Assembly: GCA_032622095.1 (NCBI GenBank)
Contig: CP136068.1
Span: 161,655,465 to 161,719,464, forward strand
DNA length: 64,000 nucleotides
Source: Siphonodentalium dalli
Taxonomy: Eukaryota; Mollusca; Scaphopoda; Gadilida; Siphonodentaliidae
Reading direction: 5' to 3'
Position numbers and translations under genes: made by a program. Each line of letters begins with the position of its first letter. Positions within the stretch are counted from its first letter, which is position 1. Below are positions 22,600 through 35,202 of the stretch, piece by piece. Under the pieces are notes generated by a model, which made no database searches, was not told the DNA's origin, and saw only the letters and a program-made list of their open reading frames with translations.

Positions 22600-23600
22600 C
22601 TGCAACAGAATAAATGAATCAGTAAAGTTCAAGTCTGGAAATATAACTCATATTTTGGTACTTGTCAAAATGAACTGTATGCATCAATTGGTTAGAGACG
22701 GCGAATTCATAATTTTGTGCCTGACATAAATGTTCACAAAGTATTCATGTATGATATCTGTTATGAGACACTATTATACCGTAGGTATTTAATAATCAAT
22801 TAGTTGCCTAAAACTTTCCAAAAAAATAGCTGAATTTTCCCAACTTTGATGCCACCTAACATACATGTAACTACACTCTCCAGCGGTAGTGGGATTTTCG
22901 TTGAAACTGAAAAATTTTGTCTCATTAATAAAGCTTGCAGTGTTTTTTATTTTCATTTTTGGATACCCAAGCGACACATTCATACATGTATAAGCAAATA
23001 TACATGTACGTGTTATCAAAACAATGAAAATAAGTAATTTGTTACTAATTTATTGTTTTTTGCACAATGAATCAACAAAATATTGCAGCATTTTTATCGG
23101 TGCATAATATACATGTACATAAATGAGCACCAGACATAATGGCAGGTACATGTAAAGACAAACATGCACTGGTCATTTGAGCTTTTCTGGCCGTCATTGA
23201 CTGGGCTGCAACCATTTATCGTGATTCCAATGCATCGCATTTTAAAGTTCACGATGTAATCATCGTATTGGGAGGATGCAATGCGATGCAAAAACAATTC
23301 ACGTAAGCAGAGTTATCTATAGTCACAATTCCACTCAAAAATTCACATCTGGACAGATCTGGGGACTACAATGTATATTAGCTATTATAGTCTACTTGTA
23401 ATACCTGGCCATGTCATTTTAGTTAGGTCTTAAAATTTTCTTTGAACAATGAATATGCTGAGGTGAAGACTGATGTAATATACATACTAATGAAAGTGTC
23501 AATGACACTGTAGCTCAACTTGGAAAGGGAATAATTTAATGTATTACAGTCAATGGAGCGATTAGGAATGTGGAAAGTTGAATGTCTAATACTAGTTTAT
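22600..23600. other. MSL1 intron, unassigned
   Basis: Rich in TACATGTA motifs, which are common in bivalve DNA. No gene or element recognised. Confidence 0.35.
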
Positions 23601-23611
23601 AGACATGAAGA

Positions 23612-25775
23612 GAAAAGTAAAATCCAAGATGGCTGCTGGCGGCCATGTTTTCAGCCGAATGACCCCAAAATGAGTCGTTCCCATCTACATGTCATCGTTA
23701 ACATCCATGACAAATTTTATGACGATCAGACTAAAGGTACGACCTGCAGCCCGTGCTAAAGAATTTAGTCATACAAAGAGTAAAATCCAAGATGGCTGCT
23801 GGCGGCCATGTTTTTTCGCCAAATGACCCCAAAATTACTCGTTCCCATCTACATGTCAATATTAACATCCATGACAAATTTCATGATGATCAGACGAACA
23901 GTACGACCTGTGGCCCGTGCTAATGGATTAAATTTTAAAATCAAAGATGGCCGCTGGCGGCCATGTTTTTTGGCCGGATGACCCCAAAATGACTCGTTCC
24001 CATCTACATGTTATTACTAACATTCATGACAAATTTTATGATGATCAGACTAAAGGTACAACCTGTAGCCCGTGCTAAAGGATTTAGTCATACAAAGAGT
24101 AAAATCCAAGATGGCTGCTGGCGACCATGTTTTTTGGCCGATTGACCCCAAAATTACTCGATCCCATCTACATGTCATTGTTAACATCCCTGACAAATTT
24201 TATGATGATCAGACTAAAGGTACGACCTGTAGCCCGTGCTAAAGAATTTAGTCATACAAAGAGTAAAATCCAAGAGGGCTGCTGCGGCCATATTTTTTGG
24301 CCAAATAACCCCAAAATTACTCGTTCCCATCTACATGTCAATATTAACATCCATGACAAATTTCATGATGATCAGACGAACAGTACGAACTGTGGCCCGT
24401 GCTAATGGATTAAATTTTTAAATGCAAGATGGATGCTGGCGGCCATGTTTTTTGTCCGAATGACCCCCAAAATGACTCGTTCCCATCTACATTCCAATTT
24501 CAACAGCCATGACAAATGTTATGATGATCAGACTAAATGTACGACCTGTAGCCCGTGCTAAAGGATTTAGTCATACAAAGAGTAAAATCCAAGATGGCTG
24601 CTGGCAGCCATGTTTTTGGGCCGAATGACCCCAAAATGACTCGTTCCCATCTACATCTGATTATTAACATTCATGACAAATTTTATGATGATCAGACTAA
24701 AAGTAGGACCTGTAGCCCGTGCTAAAGGATTTAGTCATACAAAGAGTAAAATCCAAGATGGCTGCTGGCGACCATGTTTTTGGCCGAATGACCCCAAAAT
24801 TACTCGTTCCCATCTACATGTCATTGTTAATATCCATGAAAAATGTTATGATGATCAGACTAAAGGTACGACCTGCAGCCCGTGCTAAACAAATTTAGTC
24901 ATACAAAGAGTAAAATCCAAGATGGCTGCTGGCCGTCATGTTTATTGGCCGAATGACCCCAAAATTACTCGTTCCCATCTACATGTCAATATTAACATCC
25001 ATGACAAATTTCATGATGATCAGACGAACAGTACGACCTGTGGCCGGTGCTAATGGATTGAATTTTGAAATCCAAGATGGCCACTGGCGGCCATGTTTTT
25101 TGTCCGAATGACCCCAAAATGACTCGTTCCCATCTACATTCCAATTTCAACAGCCATGACAAATTGTATGATGATCGGACTAAAGGTACGACCTGTAGCC
25201 CGTGCTAAAGGATTTAGTCATACAAAGAGTGAAATCAAAGATGCCTGCTGGCGGCCATGTTTTTTGGCCGAATGACCCCAAAATGACTCGTTCCCATCTA
25301 CATGTCATTATTAACATTCTTGACAAATTTTATGATAAGACTAAAAGTACGACCTGTAGCCCGTGCTAAAGAATTTAGTCATACAAAGAGTAAAATCCAA
25401 GATGGCTGCTGGCGGCCATGTTTTGGGCCAAATGACCCCAAAATTACTCGTTCCCATCTACATGTCAATATTAACATCCGTGACAAATTTCATGACGATC
25501 AGACAAACAGTACGCCCTGTAGCCCGTGCTAATGGATTGAATTTTAAAATGCAAGATGGCCACTGGCGGCCATGTTTTTTTACCGAATGACCCCAAAATT
25601 AATCATTCTGGTCTAAATGTTGATGTCAACAGCTATGACAAATTTCATAATGATCCGACCAAACGTACGACTACATTGTTGACGCCTTACGTACACACGC
25701 ACACACGGACGACGGACGACAAAGCCATGGCAATAGCTCAAACTTTACAAAGTAAAGTTGAGCTAAAAATGATTA
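23612..25775 (+). repeat. Array of ~13 units of 155-165 bp
   Basis: Each unit holds CAAGATGGCTGCTGGCGGCC, CCCCAAAATGACTCGTTCCC and ATGATGATCAGACTAAAGG. Two unit types alternate, one joined by GAATTTAGTCATACAAAGAG and one by TGGATTAAATTTTAAAATC. The array ends in ACGGACGACGGACGAC and an AGCTCAAACTTT..AAAGTTGAGCT hairpin, as at 595. All open frames inside are repeat translation. Confidence 0.93.
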
Positions 25776-26534
25776 AGTGGTTCATCTAGTTTTCACAGCC
25801 GTCAGTTGCCAAAAATTTGATTCATAATGCGGATCGCATCGTGATAGTAAAATCGCGATCGCATTGCATCGTGAAGGTCTGAATCATTGCAGCTCTATCA
25901 TTGACTGTGACTGAATGTTTATTCCAGCCTTGGTAAAGTTCAAAATATCTTGAGCAAATTTGTGTACACTACCGCAGCCCTCTTAATTCAGATTGTTTGG
26001 CTTTGGCAATGCGTTACGGCTACCCTTTGCCATGGCTCAGTTTGCTTCAGCAAATTGCTTCGGCATTGCTGAGTGCTGTAGCCGGAAAATAAATAATGTC
26101 ATGTGTTTGGAAAGTGGAATTAAACTACATCGTTTTACATTGGTCATTGGCACTGAATAATATGATCGATAAAAGATCCAATGTCTGCGAATTTGTTTTA
26201 AATAAATGGCCCGATTGGTCAGTAACAAGGATACTTTTACTTCATATATGCAACACAATTTCTGTCTCCTCAATAGTCATATTTATTTTTTAATTAAGGG
26301 CAGGGTTCCCTTAAAATTTTCACCACCATCAATTAAAATTAAATATAGTATAAAATGTGATCTGAATAAATAATGAATTGACTGACTTCAGTAAGCCATA
26401 CAAATATTGTTGAAATTCCATGGCTATTCATGGCCCCTCACAGCACTTTTCAGGATTTAGATGGTCATTTGTCAAACTCAAGGCTATTCAAGGTTTTCAA
26501 GGCCTGGAAGGAATCCTGAAAGGAGGCCTTTGCA

Positions 26535-26915
26535 GTGAGCAGCAATGAGGTCCCAAAGGGTGAATTTAGTGATGCTAACCCACACAGTGGTCCTCTGGGG
26601 ACCTCATTCTACATGGGCTCATCTGCTATGGGAGACCTCGATTCAAATTTAAGTTTACAGATGATGAAGATGGTGATATGCATCATTGTATGTGTCAATT
26701 TGGGGGTAAAGAGAAACTAAACAAAAAAGAAAAGAAACTTTCTAAAGAAACTAAACAAAACTTGTTAATTTAATAATAAAGATACTTTCCAGAGAATGAG
26801 TTCCCCAAAGGGTGAATTTAGTGATGATAGCCCACTGTGCATAGTAGCATCACTAAATTCACCCTCTGAGGACCTTATTCTGCAAATGACAGACATACTA
26901 TAATCATTAATTGCA
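26535..26915. mobile_element. CCTTGAAA-family MITE, degraded
   Basis: Two GGTCCC.AAGGGTGAATTTAGTG palindromes around a ~190-bp core. The right end TGCAAATGACAGACATACTA is recognisable; the left end is eroded. Confidence 0.65.
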
Positions 26916-26931
26916 GGCTTGATCAAGAAGG

Positions 26932-27737
26932 CAGGGACCAGCCTAGACCTGATTTTCAGGGCGAAGTGACTTCTCCCTGTCACAAAAATAAGGCGAAGTG
27001 GGCAATCGATAGGGCGAAGTCGGCTTTAACGAAAATAGGAGATATGTAATATCTAAATTAAAATGATGAAACAATGGTTCAAATATGGAATAATTTTGTT
27101 CAAATCATCACTCTAATATCAATGAATAATGTCCAAATATAATTGTGAGAGAATGGTAGCATTTTATATAATAACGGCATTTTTACAACCGCTTATGAAT
27201 ACAAAAAACTAAATAAATTAAAAAATGCTTATGAATACGAAAAAAATGCTAAACAAAACGAAATCTTTAATATTCTCACTCATTAAAAGTGCCTGAGCTG
27301 GGTACAGATATTAATTAACATGTTAGACAAATGAATTTGATTTCAAAGTTGTCTGGTCTTTACAAACTTGAACACATGGGGTGATAAACTGACACATGGC
27401 AAGGTGTATGAGTTGTAATCTTTAGGTGTGATAATCTCAAAAGCACAAGTCACGATGTATTCACGGCTGTCTGCAATCAACTCTTAGGTGTGAATATGCT
27501 CCCACATCGGATTAATACAGATGTTAATAACAATTATGGTGTGTTAGAAGACCCTGTCAATGGATAACTGGGTTCAAACAATGTTGGCACTAAATTAGGA
27601 TGAATATTTTGCCGATTTTCGTCGGTCAACTTTGGAAATTTCAGGGCGACTTAAACTTCGCCGGCTGCAAAATTAGGGCGAAGTGAGCAAGAATAAGGAG
27701 ACTTCTTCGCCCACGTCGCCCTCTCGGCTGGTCCCTG
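26932..27737. mobile_element. Possible hAT-like element with CAGGGACCAGCC ends
   Basis: 12-bp inverted ends CAGGGACCAGCC / GGCTGGTCCCTG, with AGGGCGAAGT motifs repeated near both ends. I see no 8-bp duplication, so the class is uncertain. No coding capacity. Confidence 0.6.
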
Positions 27738-28119
27738 CTCAGTATGAGTATTCATTGCTTCAAATGTGCTTGCTTCAGTGAGCGTAAACAAGTTCTCATT
27801 TCTTATTGAAATGGCCATGTATTAATCAGAGTGGCACATTGAGTTGGCCCTCAACTCAGATCAAGCTTGAACCATGTCATAATATTATTCACTCCAGTTA
27901 TTACCCTGAACATCCTAGATAGCCATGTGTCACATGCACGGTGCTGTCTGCGAGTGTGTCGCAACAACCTCACTATTTTTGTTACAAACTCTTAAACTTG
28001 TCCAAAAAAAAAAAAAATCTCTATTATAGTAAAGTATTGTTCAAAATTCAACCCAGTCTTGATTAAAATTATCACATAAAATATTAGTAGGCACCAACCG
28101 GCCATCCAAATACCAAATA

Positions 28120-28292
28120 GTCTGTGTCAAATTCTATACACGCTATCATATATTCATATTGCACTTATCATTCAGGGGCAGCAGGAAGACGGCCATCTAA
28201 GTCATGCTGCTCCTGTGCAATAATACAATTTTGTTCACTACTTTGTCAATGTATCGTATATTATTGTGCAAATAAAGATCTATCTATCCGTG
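28120..28292 (+). repeat. Possible LINE 3' end fragment
   Basis: Ends TTGTGCAAATAAAGATCTAT followed by an ATCT tail. A similar AATAAAGTACATCTATCTAT end occurs at 52784-52805. No reverse transcriptase is attached. Confidence 0.4.
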
Positions 28293-28361
28293 CCAACCTC
28301 ATCTAGCCAAGACTGCGATGATCTTATCCACAACCTAACCACCTCAGCTATGGGGACATCC

Positions 28362-28608
28362 TTAACCCTTTGAGTGCCAGGGGCCGATCTCATCGGCCCT
28401 AAACCTACAAAATAAGTCTCTTAAAGAATATAAGAATAAATTATTAAAATTGTAAAAAAATGTAAAAAAAAAATAAAAAAAATTGTTAGGCCAATGCATT
28501 CTCTTATATATTCCAAGCGACCTATGGTCGACTCGCATATATAAGAGAATGCATTGGCACAGGGTATATGGGTTTATACAAAAATCGACCTGGCACTCAA
28601 AGGGTTAA
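28362..28608 (-). mobile_element. TTAA-type MITE, family B (247 bp)
   Basis: Same ends as 20468-20718, opposite orientation, one hairpin module, TTAA on both sides. Confidence 0.88.
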
Positions 28609-28984
28609 AAAGAAGCCCCTTCACCGAGAGTTAGGAAGCGTATCAGTCTGAACATGGGTTTGAATATTGACACAGAATGGATCAAGTTTTTATTTTTATT
28701 ATTGCCTTAAATTAATATTTAATAACAGTCCATTTCTCCCTAATAATCTAATAGGAGAAGTGACTTCTCCCAATTTGAATTCTCTAGCCGGATCACTGGT
28801 TTGTCTGTAATGTTTACATAAAAATGGTTTCAAGTTCAACACATAACATTTCATTATTGATGATGGAGATAAGAATAAACAACATGTACCAGTACATGTA
28901 TATCTATTTCTCCTTCCTCTTAAAAATTATTTTACACAGTTGTATGCTTACTTTCTATGTACATGCACATGTATGTTGAAGGCC

Positions 28985-29991
28985 TTCCATGGCTGAGGCT
29001 TCCTGAAATTCTGTGAAAACCCTGTGGCAATGCATTCTCTTACATGTATATATGCTCCCATACGGAGCCTCACATATAGAATACATTGTCCTAACAAGGC
29101 CTTAAAATCTATCAGATTTTGCGAGAATCAAAACAGCGTTTCTACAGGGAATCAAGACTTTTTACCAGAATCGTGATTCTGGTCAGATATTAAGGCCTGC
29201 TAACAATATTTACCTTGACCTTGTAAATCACTGCATTCTCTTATACCGGTATATGCAAGGCTCCCTATGGGAGACTCCCATATCGTCGGTGGGCTTCCAA
29301 AAGGACGTATACCCGGTTTTGGCGGGAAAAACATTTTTGCATAATCAGATTCTCCGTGTCAAATTACACAATATATTTAGAGTATGTGCCCCTTAATCAT
29401 CTGGATAATACTTTTCCCTCGTCATTGAGTTGTTATTTCCAAAATATTGTACAATTTCATTTTGGTTGGGTGACTGAAATTTTATTTATTTGGAGACACA
29501 TCCTTGGTGGTCAGAGTACTCAGAGTATTGGATATCAACCACACAACAAATGGAAAGTGCAGGAACCTCAGACCCGTTCTGATACACACAAGGGAAGCGA
29601 GATAATCCAGCTTTAATGTTTAGCATACGACATTCTGGAATTTGAAAAAAAATTACCGCCACTATTCCAAAACTTTGTATGTAGAAAAAAGTACATCGAA
29701 AATTGGTGACATGTCAATAATAATAAATATTTTAAAACAAAAGCTCTTAATTCATGTCTCTAACCATAGTGGGCATATTCCCTATTGTGTGAACTTAATA
29801 TATAATATACATAATTCTTGTTATTTTGACAACACATTTGAGATTTATTCAGTTTTTTGCTTCTCCTGTAAATTTGCAAAAGGTAGTATACGTCCTTTTG
29901 GATGCCCACCGACGATATATAAGTGAATGCACTGGCACAGGATTGTTAATGCTGCACCAGCGAAGCTCCCGCCATGAAAGTGATAACAGTA
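28985..29991. mobile_element. TTAA-type MITE, family C, split by a TA-type element
   Basis: Left part GCTGAGGCTTCCTGAAATTC with a degenerate hairpin module, right part CTGCACCAGCGAAGCTCCCG ending near CCATGAAAG. A second module is cut at CCCA-TA by the insertion 29283-29915. The end lies about 10 bp from the MSL1 exon 2 donor. Confidence 0.65.
29283..29915. mobile_element. TA-flanked element, TCGTCGGTGGGC ends (633 bp)
   Basis: Inverted ends TCGTCGGTGGGCTTCCAAAA with one mismatch over about 32 bp, flanked by TA on both sides. Removing it and one TA restores CCCATATATAAG, the normal hairpin-module sequence. No transposase is seen; frames at 29356 and 29642 have no family features. Confidence 0.9.
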
Positions 29992-30001
29992 AAGCCCTCA
30001 C

Positions 30002-30084
30002 CTGTCAGCCTGTGGACTTGTAACATCATCTCTTGGTCGAACTAGGGACATCCGCCTCGTCATTCGTTCTAGGCGACATTTTAA
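30002..30084 (-). CDS. msl1: MSL1 homologue, exon 2 (end of coiled coil)
   Basis: An 83-nt exon with a CTTTCAG acceptor and a GTGAGG donor. It starts in phase 0, exactly as exon 1 ends, and encodes LKCRLERMTRRMSLV, which matches the most conserved block of the MSL1 coiled coil (pattern L-x-x-R-x-E-R-M-x-R-R-M). A short polar stretch follows. It ends with two bases of an Arg codon that exon 3 completes with A. Intron 1 (about 9.4 kb) carries a dead LINE and several arrays. The remnant end of a TTAA-type MITE lies only about 10-20 bp downstream of the donor. It is too short to appear in any ORF scan, so the call rests on the family match plus perfect phase joining on both sides. Confidence 0.9.
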
Positions 30085-30429
30085 CTGAAAGTTAGTATAA
30101 ATCACACACATTACTACAAATGTTTGAAAATTTCTGTCTTGAAAGTAACAAAACTTTTAACTTCTAGTACATGTAGATGTGGTACTGTCCCAGTGCAGGG
30201 ACTAAGGAAACTCCCTGCAGCGGAATTGGGCTACATTAAGTGCAGTCATGCTAATATATTTGTTTTAAACAAAAACAAAAACATACTGTAAGGAATACAA
30301 GCTTGAACTAATAATTAATCAATGCATGTTGGGAAAAACAATGATAACTCCTCTAAAAAGAAGGGGTACGCTTCTAAGAAGCTTTTGTCAAGTTTTTTGG
30401 CAGTCGAACCAAACTTCTGCCAATAAGGT

Positions 30430-31078
30430 GTACAACTCCGGGACAAAAAGTCGGACGGTGGTATATTATTGCAATCGACCTATATACCAAATATCAATTG
30501 AATCCGTTAATATTTCATTGAGTTATCGCACTAACGGTGATACATTTGTTATTAAAATAGACAAACTAAGACCGCGAAAAAAATTCGGACAAACCTGGTT
30601 TTCGAACTAGTCCGAGATATTGTTGCAAGAGACTCATATACCAATTATTGTTGAAGTCTGTTAATATTTCATTGAGTTATCACACTAACAGTGATAAAAT
30701 TGCTAAAAATAGACAAACTAAGACCCATAACTTCGGAAATTTTTTCGGACAAACCTGGTTTTCGAACTCGTCCGTCGGACATATTGTTGCAAGAGTCTCA
30801 TATACCAAATATTGTTGAAATTGGTTAATATTTGCATGAGTTATCGCGCTAACGGTGAAAAACTTGACTAAAAACCATCTAAGATGGATAAGTCTTGTCA
30901 AAAAGTTTGGACGTGACCTATTTTCTACATGCAGTAAATAGTCATTGGAAGCAACTAACATACCAAATTTTTTTTTAATCCATTCACAAATGTCAAAGTT
31001 ATAAGGTCCGCCCACCCACCGCCCGCCAACCGTCCCTCGTCAGACCATAAGTCGAGTTTTTGAAAAACTCGACTAACA
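30430..31078 (+). repeat. Array element ending in a TCGAGTTTTT hairpin
   Basis: About three copies of a ~165-bp unit (..TGTTAATATTTCATTGAGTTA.., ..ATAGACAAACTAAGACC..) closed by CCGCCCACCCACC and AGTCGAGTTTTTGAAAAACT. Related units lie at 51200-51900 and 55500-56050. Confidence 0.8.
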
Positions 31079-32143
31079 AAAAGTCAGATCAAGCTCATAA
31101 TCACAGGCCTACAAGTTTGCATAGTGCTAAATATCTGTGCCATGTTTTAAAAAAATTGACCCGAAAACGTAGGCATACAAGATCGGACAAAATTATGCAT
31201 CTTGCAAACTTTTAAAGTCGAAAACGGGGGATAACTCCACTGAAAAAAGTTGGACAGACCTCATAATTGCAGGTGCAGAGATTCTCATAGGCATACCGGT
31301 AGTACTAAATAACTATATCCCCCCGCCAATAAAGGGAAACAGACCTCATAATCGCAGGTGCAGAGATTCTCATAGGCATACCAGCAGTACTAAATAACTG
31401 TCAATTTTTTTTTATTTAAATTTACTTTAAACAAATGTAATACAAGATCGGACAAAGTTGCCTCCACACACAAATGTCCCCGACAGACAAACAAAATGAT
31501 TCCTATATCCCCCCGCCCATAAATCATTACACAGGGAGTATAAACATTTTTGACCAGAGAAATTGAGGTAGCACTTGCCGAGCTATCAGATATAGTTGTA
31601 AATGAAGAAACACTGAGTGATACAACATTTGCTTGAACTTGACACGTCAAAACTGTCAGAAGACCAACTGCACACTAGAGTCCTGAACAAAGCTGCAAGC
31701 AGTATCTGGCCTGCTGTAACATACCGTGAATCAAGCCACGGGGGAAGTTCAATCTACTGGAGAAACGCGACTGTTTGTACGATCTTCAAAAAGGGAAACA
31801 AGAAGAAAGACGAAAACTATAGACCCGTCAGCCTCACGAGTATCATATGCAAACTAATGGAAAAAATAATAAGGGATAAACTGGAGTACATCGAAGCAAC
31901 TGAACTTTTCACAGAAAACCAACACGATTTAGATACCATATCCGAATGGTCAGAAATATGGCTCCTGAAAATGGCTGAAATTCAATGCAGGCAAATGAAA
32001 AGTACTACATATTGGTTGAGAAAACCCAAAATTCAACTACTACATTAAGGAATCAATGAAAGAAATACCATTACAATCTACTGAAGCTGAGAAGGCTATA
32101 GGCGTCATCTTTGACTCAGCATTATCATTCAGCCCACATATCT

Positions 32144-33435
32144 TGAAAAGAAAATAGATGTTATATCAGGATTGTTAGCAAACAGACTTTGCAATATTGA
32201 AGCTATCATAAAGAAAATAGCAAGTCGATATTTGGTTTGATACGATCGAAAAGAAACATGCAGCAAAAGGAGCAAATCATAAAGATGAAATAGAGAAACA
32301 AATAACAAAAATGGAAACGCTGCTCAAAAAATAGAGAAGAGATTAACAAGAAGTGAAGACAGGTTAGATTTCATCAGAGGAGAGACTGAACAAAAAGTGG
32401 AAGTATACATTAGAAAAACTGAAAATAAAGTGAAAGATTCTAAGGGAAAACAAAAAAATATCAACAAAAATCACCTTAAAGAATTGGATAACAAGCAGAA
32501 TGATTTATTAGAAGAACAGAAGAGAGAAAGTATGGTTAGAACAGAAAGCTGCAGCAGAGAAAGTATGGTTAGAACAGGAAACTGCAGCAGAGAAAGTATG
32601 GTTAGAACAGAAAACTGCAGCAGAGAAAGTATGGTTCAATAGAACAGAAAGCTGCAGCAGAAAAAGTATGGTTAGAACAGAATGCTGCAGCAGAGAAAGT
32701 ATGGTTAGAACAGAATGCTGCAGCAGAGAAATGATGGTTAGAACAGAAAACTGCAGCAGAGAAAGTATGGTTAGACAGAAAACTGCAGCAGAGAATGTAT
32801 GGTTAGAATGGAAAGCTGCAGCAGAGAAAGTACATGTACTAGTATGGTTAGAACAGAAAACTGCAGCAGAGAAAGTATGGTTAGAACTTGAAGAAGAAAT
32901 AAAAAAAATTTAACAAAACAGAAAAACATTATGTGAAATAATGGCAGGTGCAAACAAATAGAAAACAATGGAATATCGTAATGGTTAGTGTACCCGAAAG
33001 CAAACCAACTGATGAAATGAAGCACAAGACCAAGATTGGCAGATGATAAAGCAATTGTTAAAGGAAATGGACACACGAATCGGAAGATATAGAAGCGTTA
33101 ACGAATGAATTGGTCACAAACAAGTAACATGATTAGAAACGCCATAAACTACAATAAAAGAAACAAATTGAATTAAAAGTGAAGACAAAATATATTTTAA
33201 CAGAGAAATGGCAAACAAACTTCACTGCAATTTGAATCATGCTTCGTGGGGACAAAAAAAAGAGACATAGCCAGGTCGGGTATACCAGGTATACCTCACT
33301 GAAAGGAACAAAGTAATAGAGCAATGAATCAACATTGTACACACTGTACCACTCTAATTAATTATGACACTTGTATGTTTAATATGTAACTGGGGACTAT
33401 GAGTCAATGCGACTCATTCCTTAATAAAGATGATG
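32144..33435 (+). mobile_element. Retroposon with a coiled-coil ORF, inserted in the LINE
   Basis: Flanked by ATATCT on both sides, and removal restores the LINE frame. It ends AATAAAGATGATG, a LINE-type tail. It encodes a Lys/Glu-rich helical protein (about 32290-32920) with an EKVWLEQKAAA 11-residue repeat, like an ORF1 coiled coil, followed by a weak VSVPESK block. No RT is present. Frameshifts are visible before the repeat and at 32637. Confidence 0.72.
32520..32895 (+). repeat. 33-bp tandem repeat coding for an 11-residue helix
   Basis: About 11 imperfect copies of GAGAAAGTATGGTTAGAACA plus GAAAGCTGCAGCA. In the coding frame the unit is EKVWLEQKAAA, an 11-residue (hendecad) coiled-coil period. 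Confidence 0.88.
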
Positions 33436-34689
33436 ATATCTCAACAGCAGTCAATAAAGCAAATCAGAGAATAGGATTCTTTAATGTACATAGATCATGA
33501 AATGTTAAATAGAGACTCTTTATAATTCCCTCGAATCAGACCAATGGTTGAATACATGTATGCCTCATCAGTATGGAACCCACACCTTCGTAAACATCAA
33601 ATTGCCATTGAAAGTACATAGTCCAAAATTTACTATACATTGGGATATCTTTATTATCCAGTAGATTTTGGACTAGAAAGTACCCAAAGAAGATCCACCA
33701 AGTTAACAACTACCAAGTTAAAATATGCAAAACCTAGATAACGAGGATAGAAACAAATTTCTTGGACTACCAACACTTCAATACCATCGAGAAAGATGTG
33801 ATATGATACAAATGTACTAAGTTTTAAACAATATAAATACAGTAGCTCTACCATCAGCGAAGAAATCCTACTCTACAATTACAAGAGGACACAAAGAATA
33901 AAATACAAAAAGAAATCCACAACAACAATACCTCAGCCAACAGCTTTGTACCACGCAGTACAAACTGTTGGAACAGCCCGATGGAACTGGGTACTGATGT
34001 GGCAGTTGTATATGCCTTCAAATCAAAGCTGAACGACACCTGGAGAGGAAGACTAAACAAGTTATATTTTAAATTCAATGATGAAAAACCAAAAACACAA
34101 TTTGAATACACTGTACAAATATACTGGTAAGCACCTCGCCTATACGCAAGACAGTTACTAGTACTTTGTATATGATATACAATATGGACACAACTAAGAG
34201 GTCATCAGTCATTCCCAAGAGACGGGATAATTTGCTCTCGCACCCATATATGCACTCGCAATTTTAATTCATGGGTGTTAAAATACGCATTCGTCTCTCT
34301 TGTCAAAATGTAACTTACGAATTGTCAGAGCATATACGTGCACTTGCTGTGTTTTCCTCATGGGAAGGGCTGGGTCATTACATGCCTCATGGCTTATATA
34401 GACCAAATATCACATGTATATCACAGTATATATAAACAAATTGAAAAACACCCTGTAATTAAATCCCTCAGCATGAAAGGAATGAAAAATGGACATGTAT
34501 TACTAGTATACTGATGAAGCAGGAGCTTTACATGTACATGCCATTGGCAAAGTCACATTGGTTGGCATTGGGTACATATCATATGTCTCGCATCTTAAGT
34601 ACAACAAGAGTGTGCATTCGAGTGCTAGCATGTACCCCCACTGTGGCAAATTCAACCCGCATTATCCGTAAACCCAACAAAAAAGATTT

Positions 34690-35202
34690 TTAACTTTAAA
34701 GAAAAATTCGGACTAATAATATCGATATGGTGTCACAAGAAGCTTGTACAGAAAAAATTATTCAAATTGGTTCATATTTGTTAAAGCTATTAAGTCAGAC
34801 AGAATTTTCTAAGTCAAAATAAGTCGAAAATGAAGTGTAATATTACGAAAAACAGTTTGAGCCAATCCCTATCTGCATCATGTAGAGAGGGTATTGTGAG
34901 AAGCATGTATACCAAAAATTATTGAAATCGGTTCATATTTGTTAAAGTTATTAAGTCGGACAGAATTTTCTAAGTCAAAATAAGTCGAACCGCAATTAGC
35001 ATCATGTGGAGAGACCGTCCTAAGGAGATTGCATACAAACAATTATTGAAATCGGTTCATAGTTGTTCGAGTTATGAGGTCGGACGGACAGACGGACGGA
35101 CGGACGTCAGGACACACGGAGGGAGAAAGCGTGACGGGACGGACGGACAGACGCAGTCAATCCAGTATACCCCCCATTTTCTTTGAAAGTGGGGGTATAA
35201 TA
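34690..35202 (+). repeat. Array element ending in GGGGGTATAATAAG
   Basis: About two and a half copies of a ~150-bp unit with AAATCGGTTCATATTTGTTA, then a GGACGGACGGACG tract and the hairpin CCCCCCATTTTCTTTGAAAG..GGGGGTATAA. Confidence 0.8.

Larger units (their letters stand above)
31617..34125 (+). pseudogene. Degraded LINE reverse transcriptase remnant
   Basis: The frame at 31617-32048 contains IFKKGNKKKDENYRPVSLTS and ICKLMEKII, the first RT blocks of jockey/CR1-like non-LTR elements. It then jumps to DLDTISEWSEIWLLK, normally located after the catalytic YADD block, so motifs A to C are deleted. Downstream pieces (NKANQRIGFF, PMVEYMYASSVWNPH, AFKSKLNDTW) occur at 33440-34125 in shifted frames. 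A second retroposon splits it at 32143. It lies in MSL1 intron 1, antisense. Confidence 0.85.

Noticed and set aside
23553-25789. Protein-coding gene with repeated SHLHV.INIHDKF motif
   Set aside because: It is the translated 160-bp array; frames shift from unit to unit.
27600-27737. 8-bp duplication around the CAGGGACCAGCC element
   Set aside because: Left flank CAAGAAGG and right flank CTCAGTAT do not match, so insertion by a hAT enzyme is not shown.
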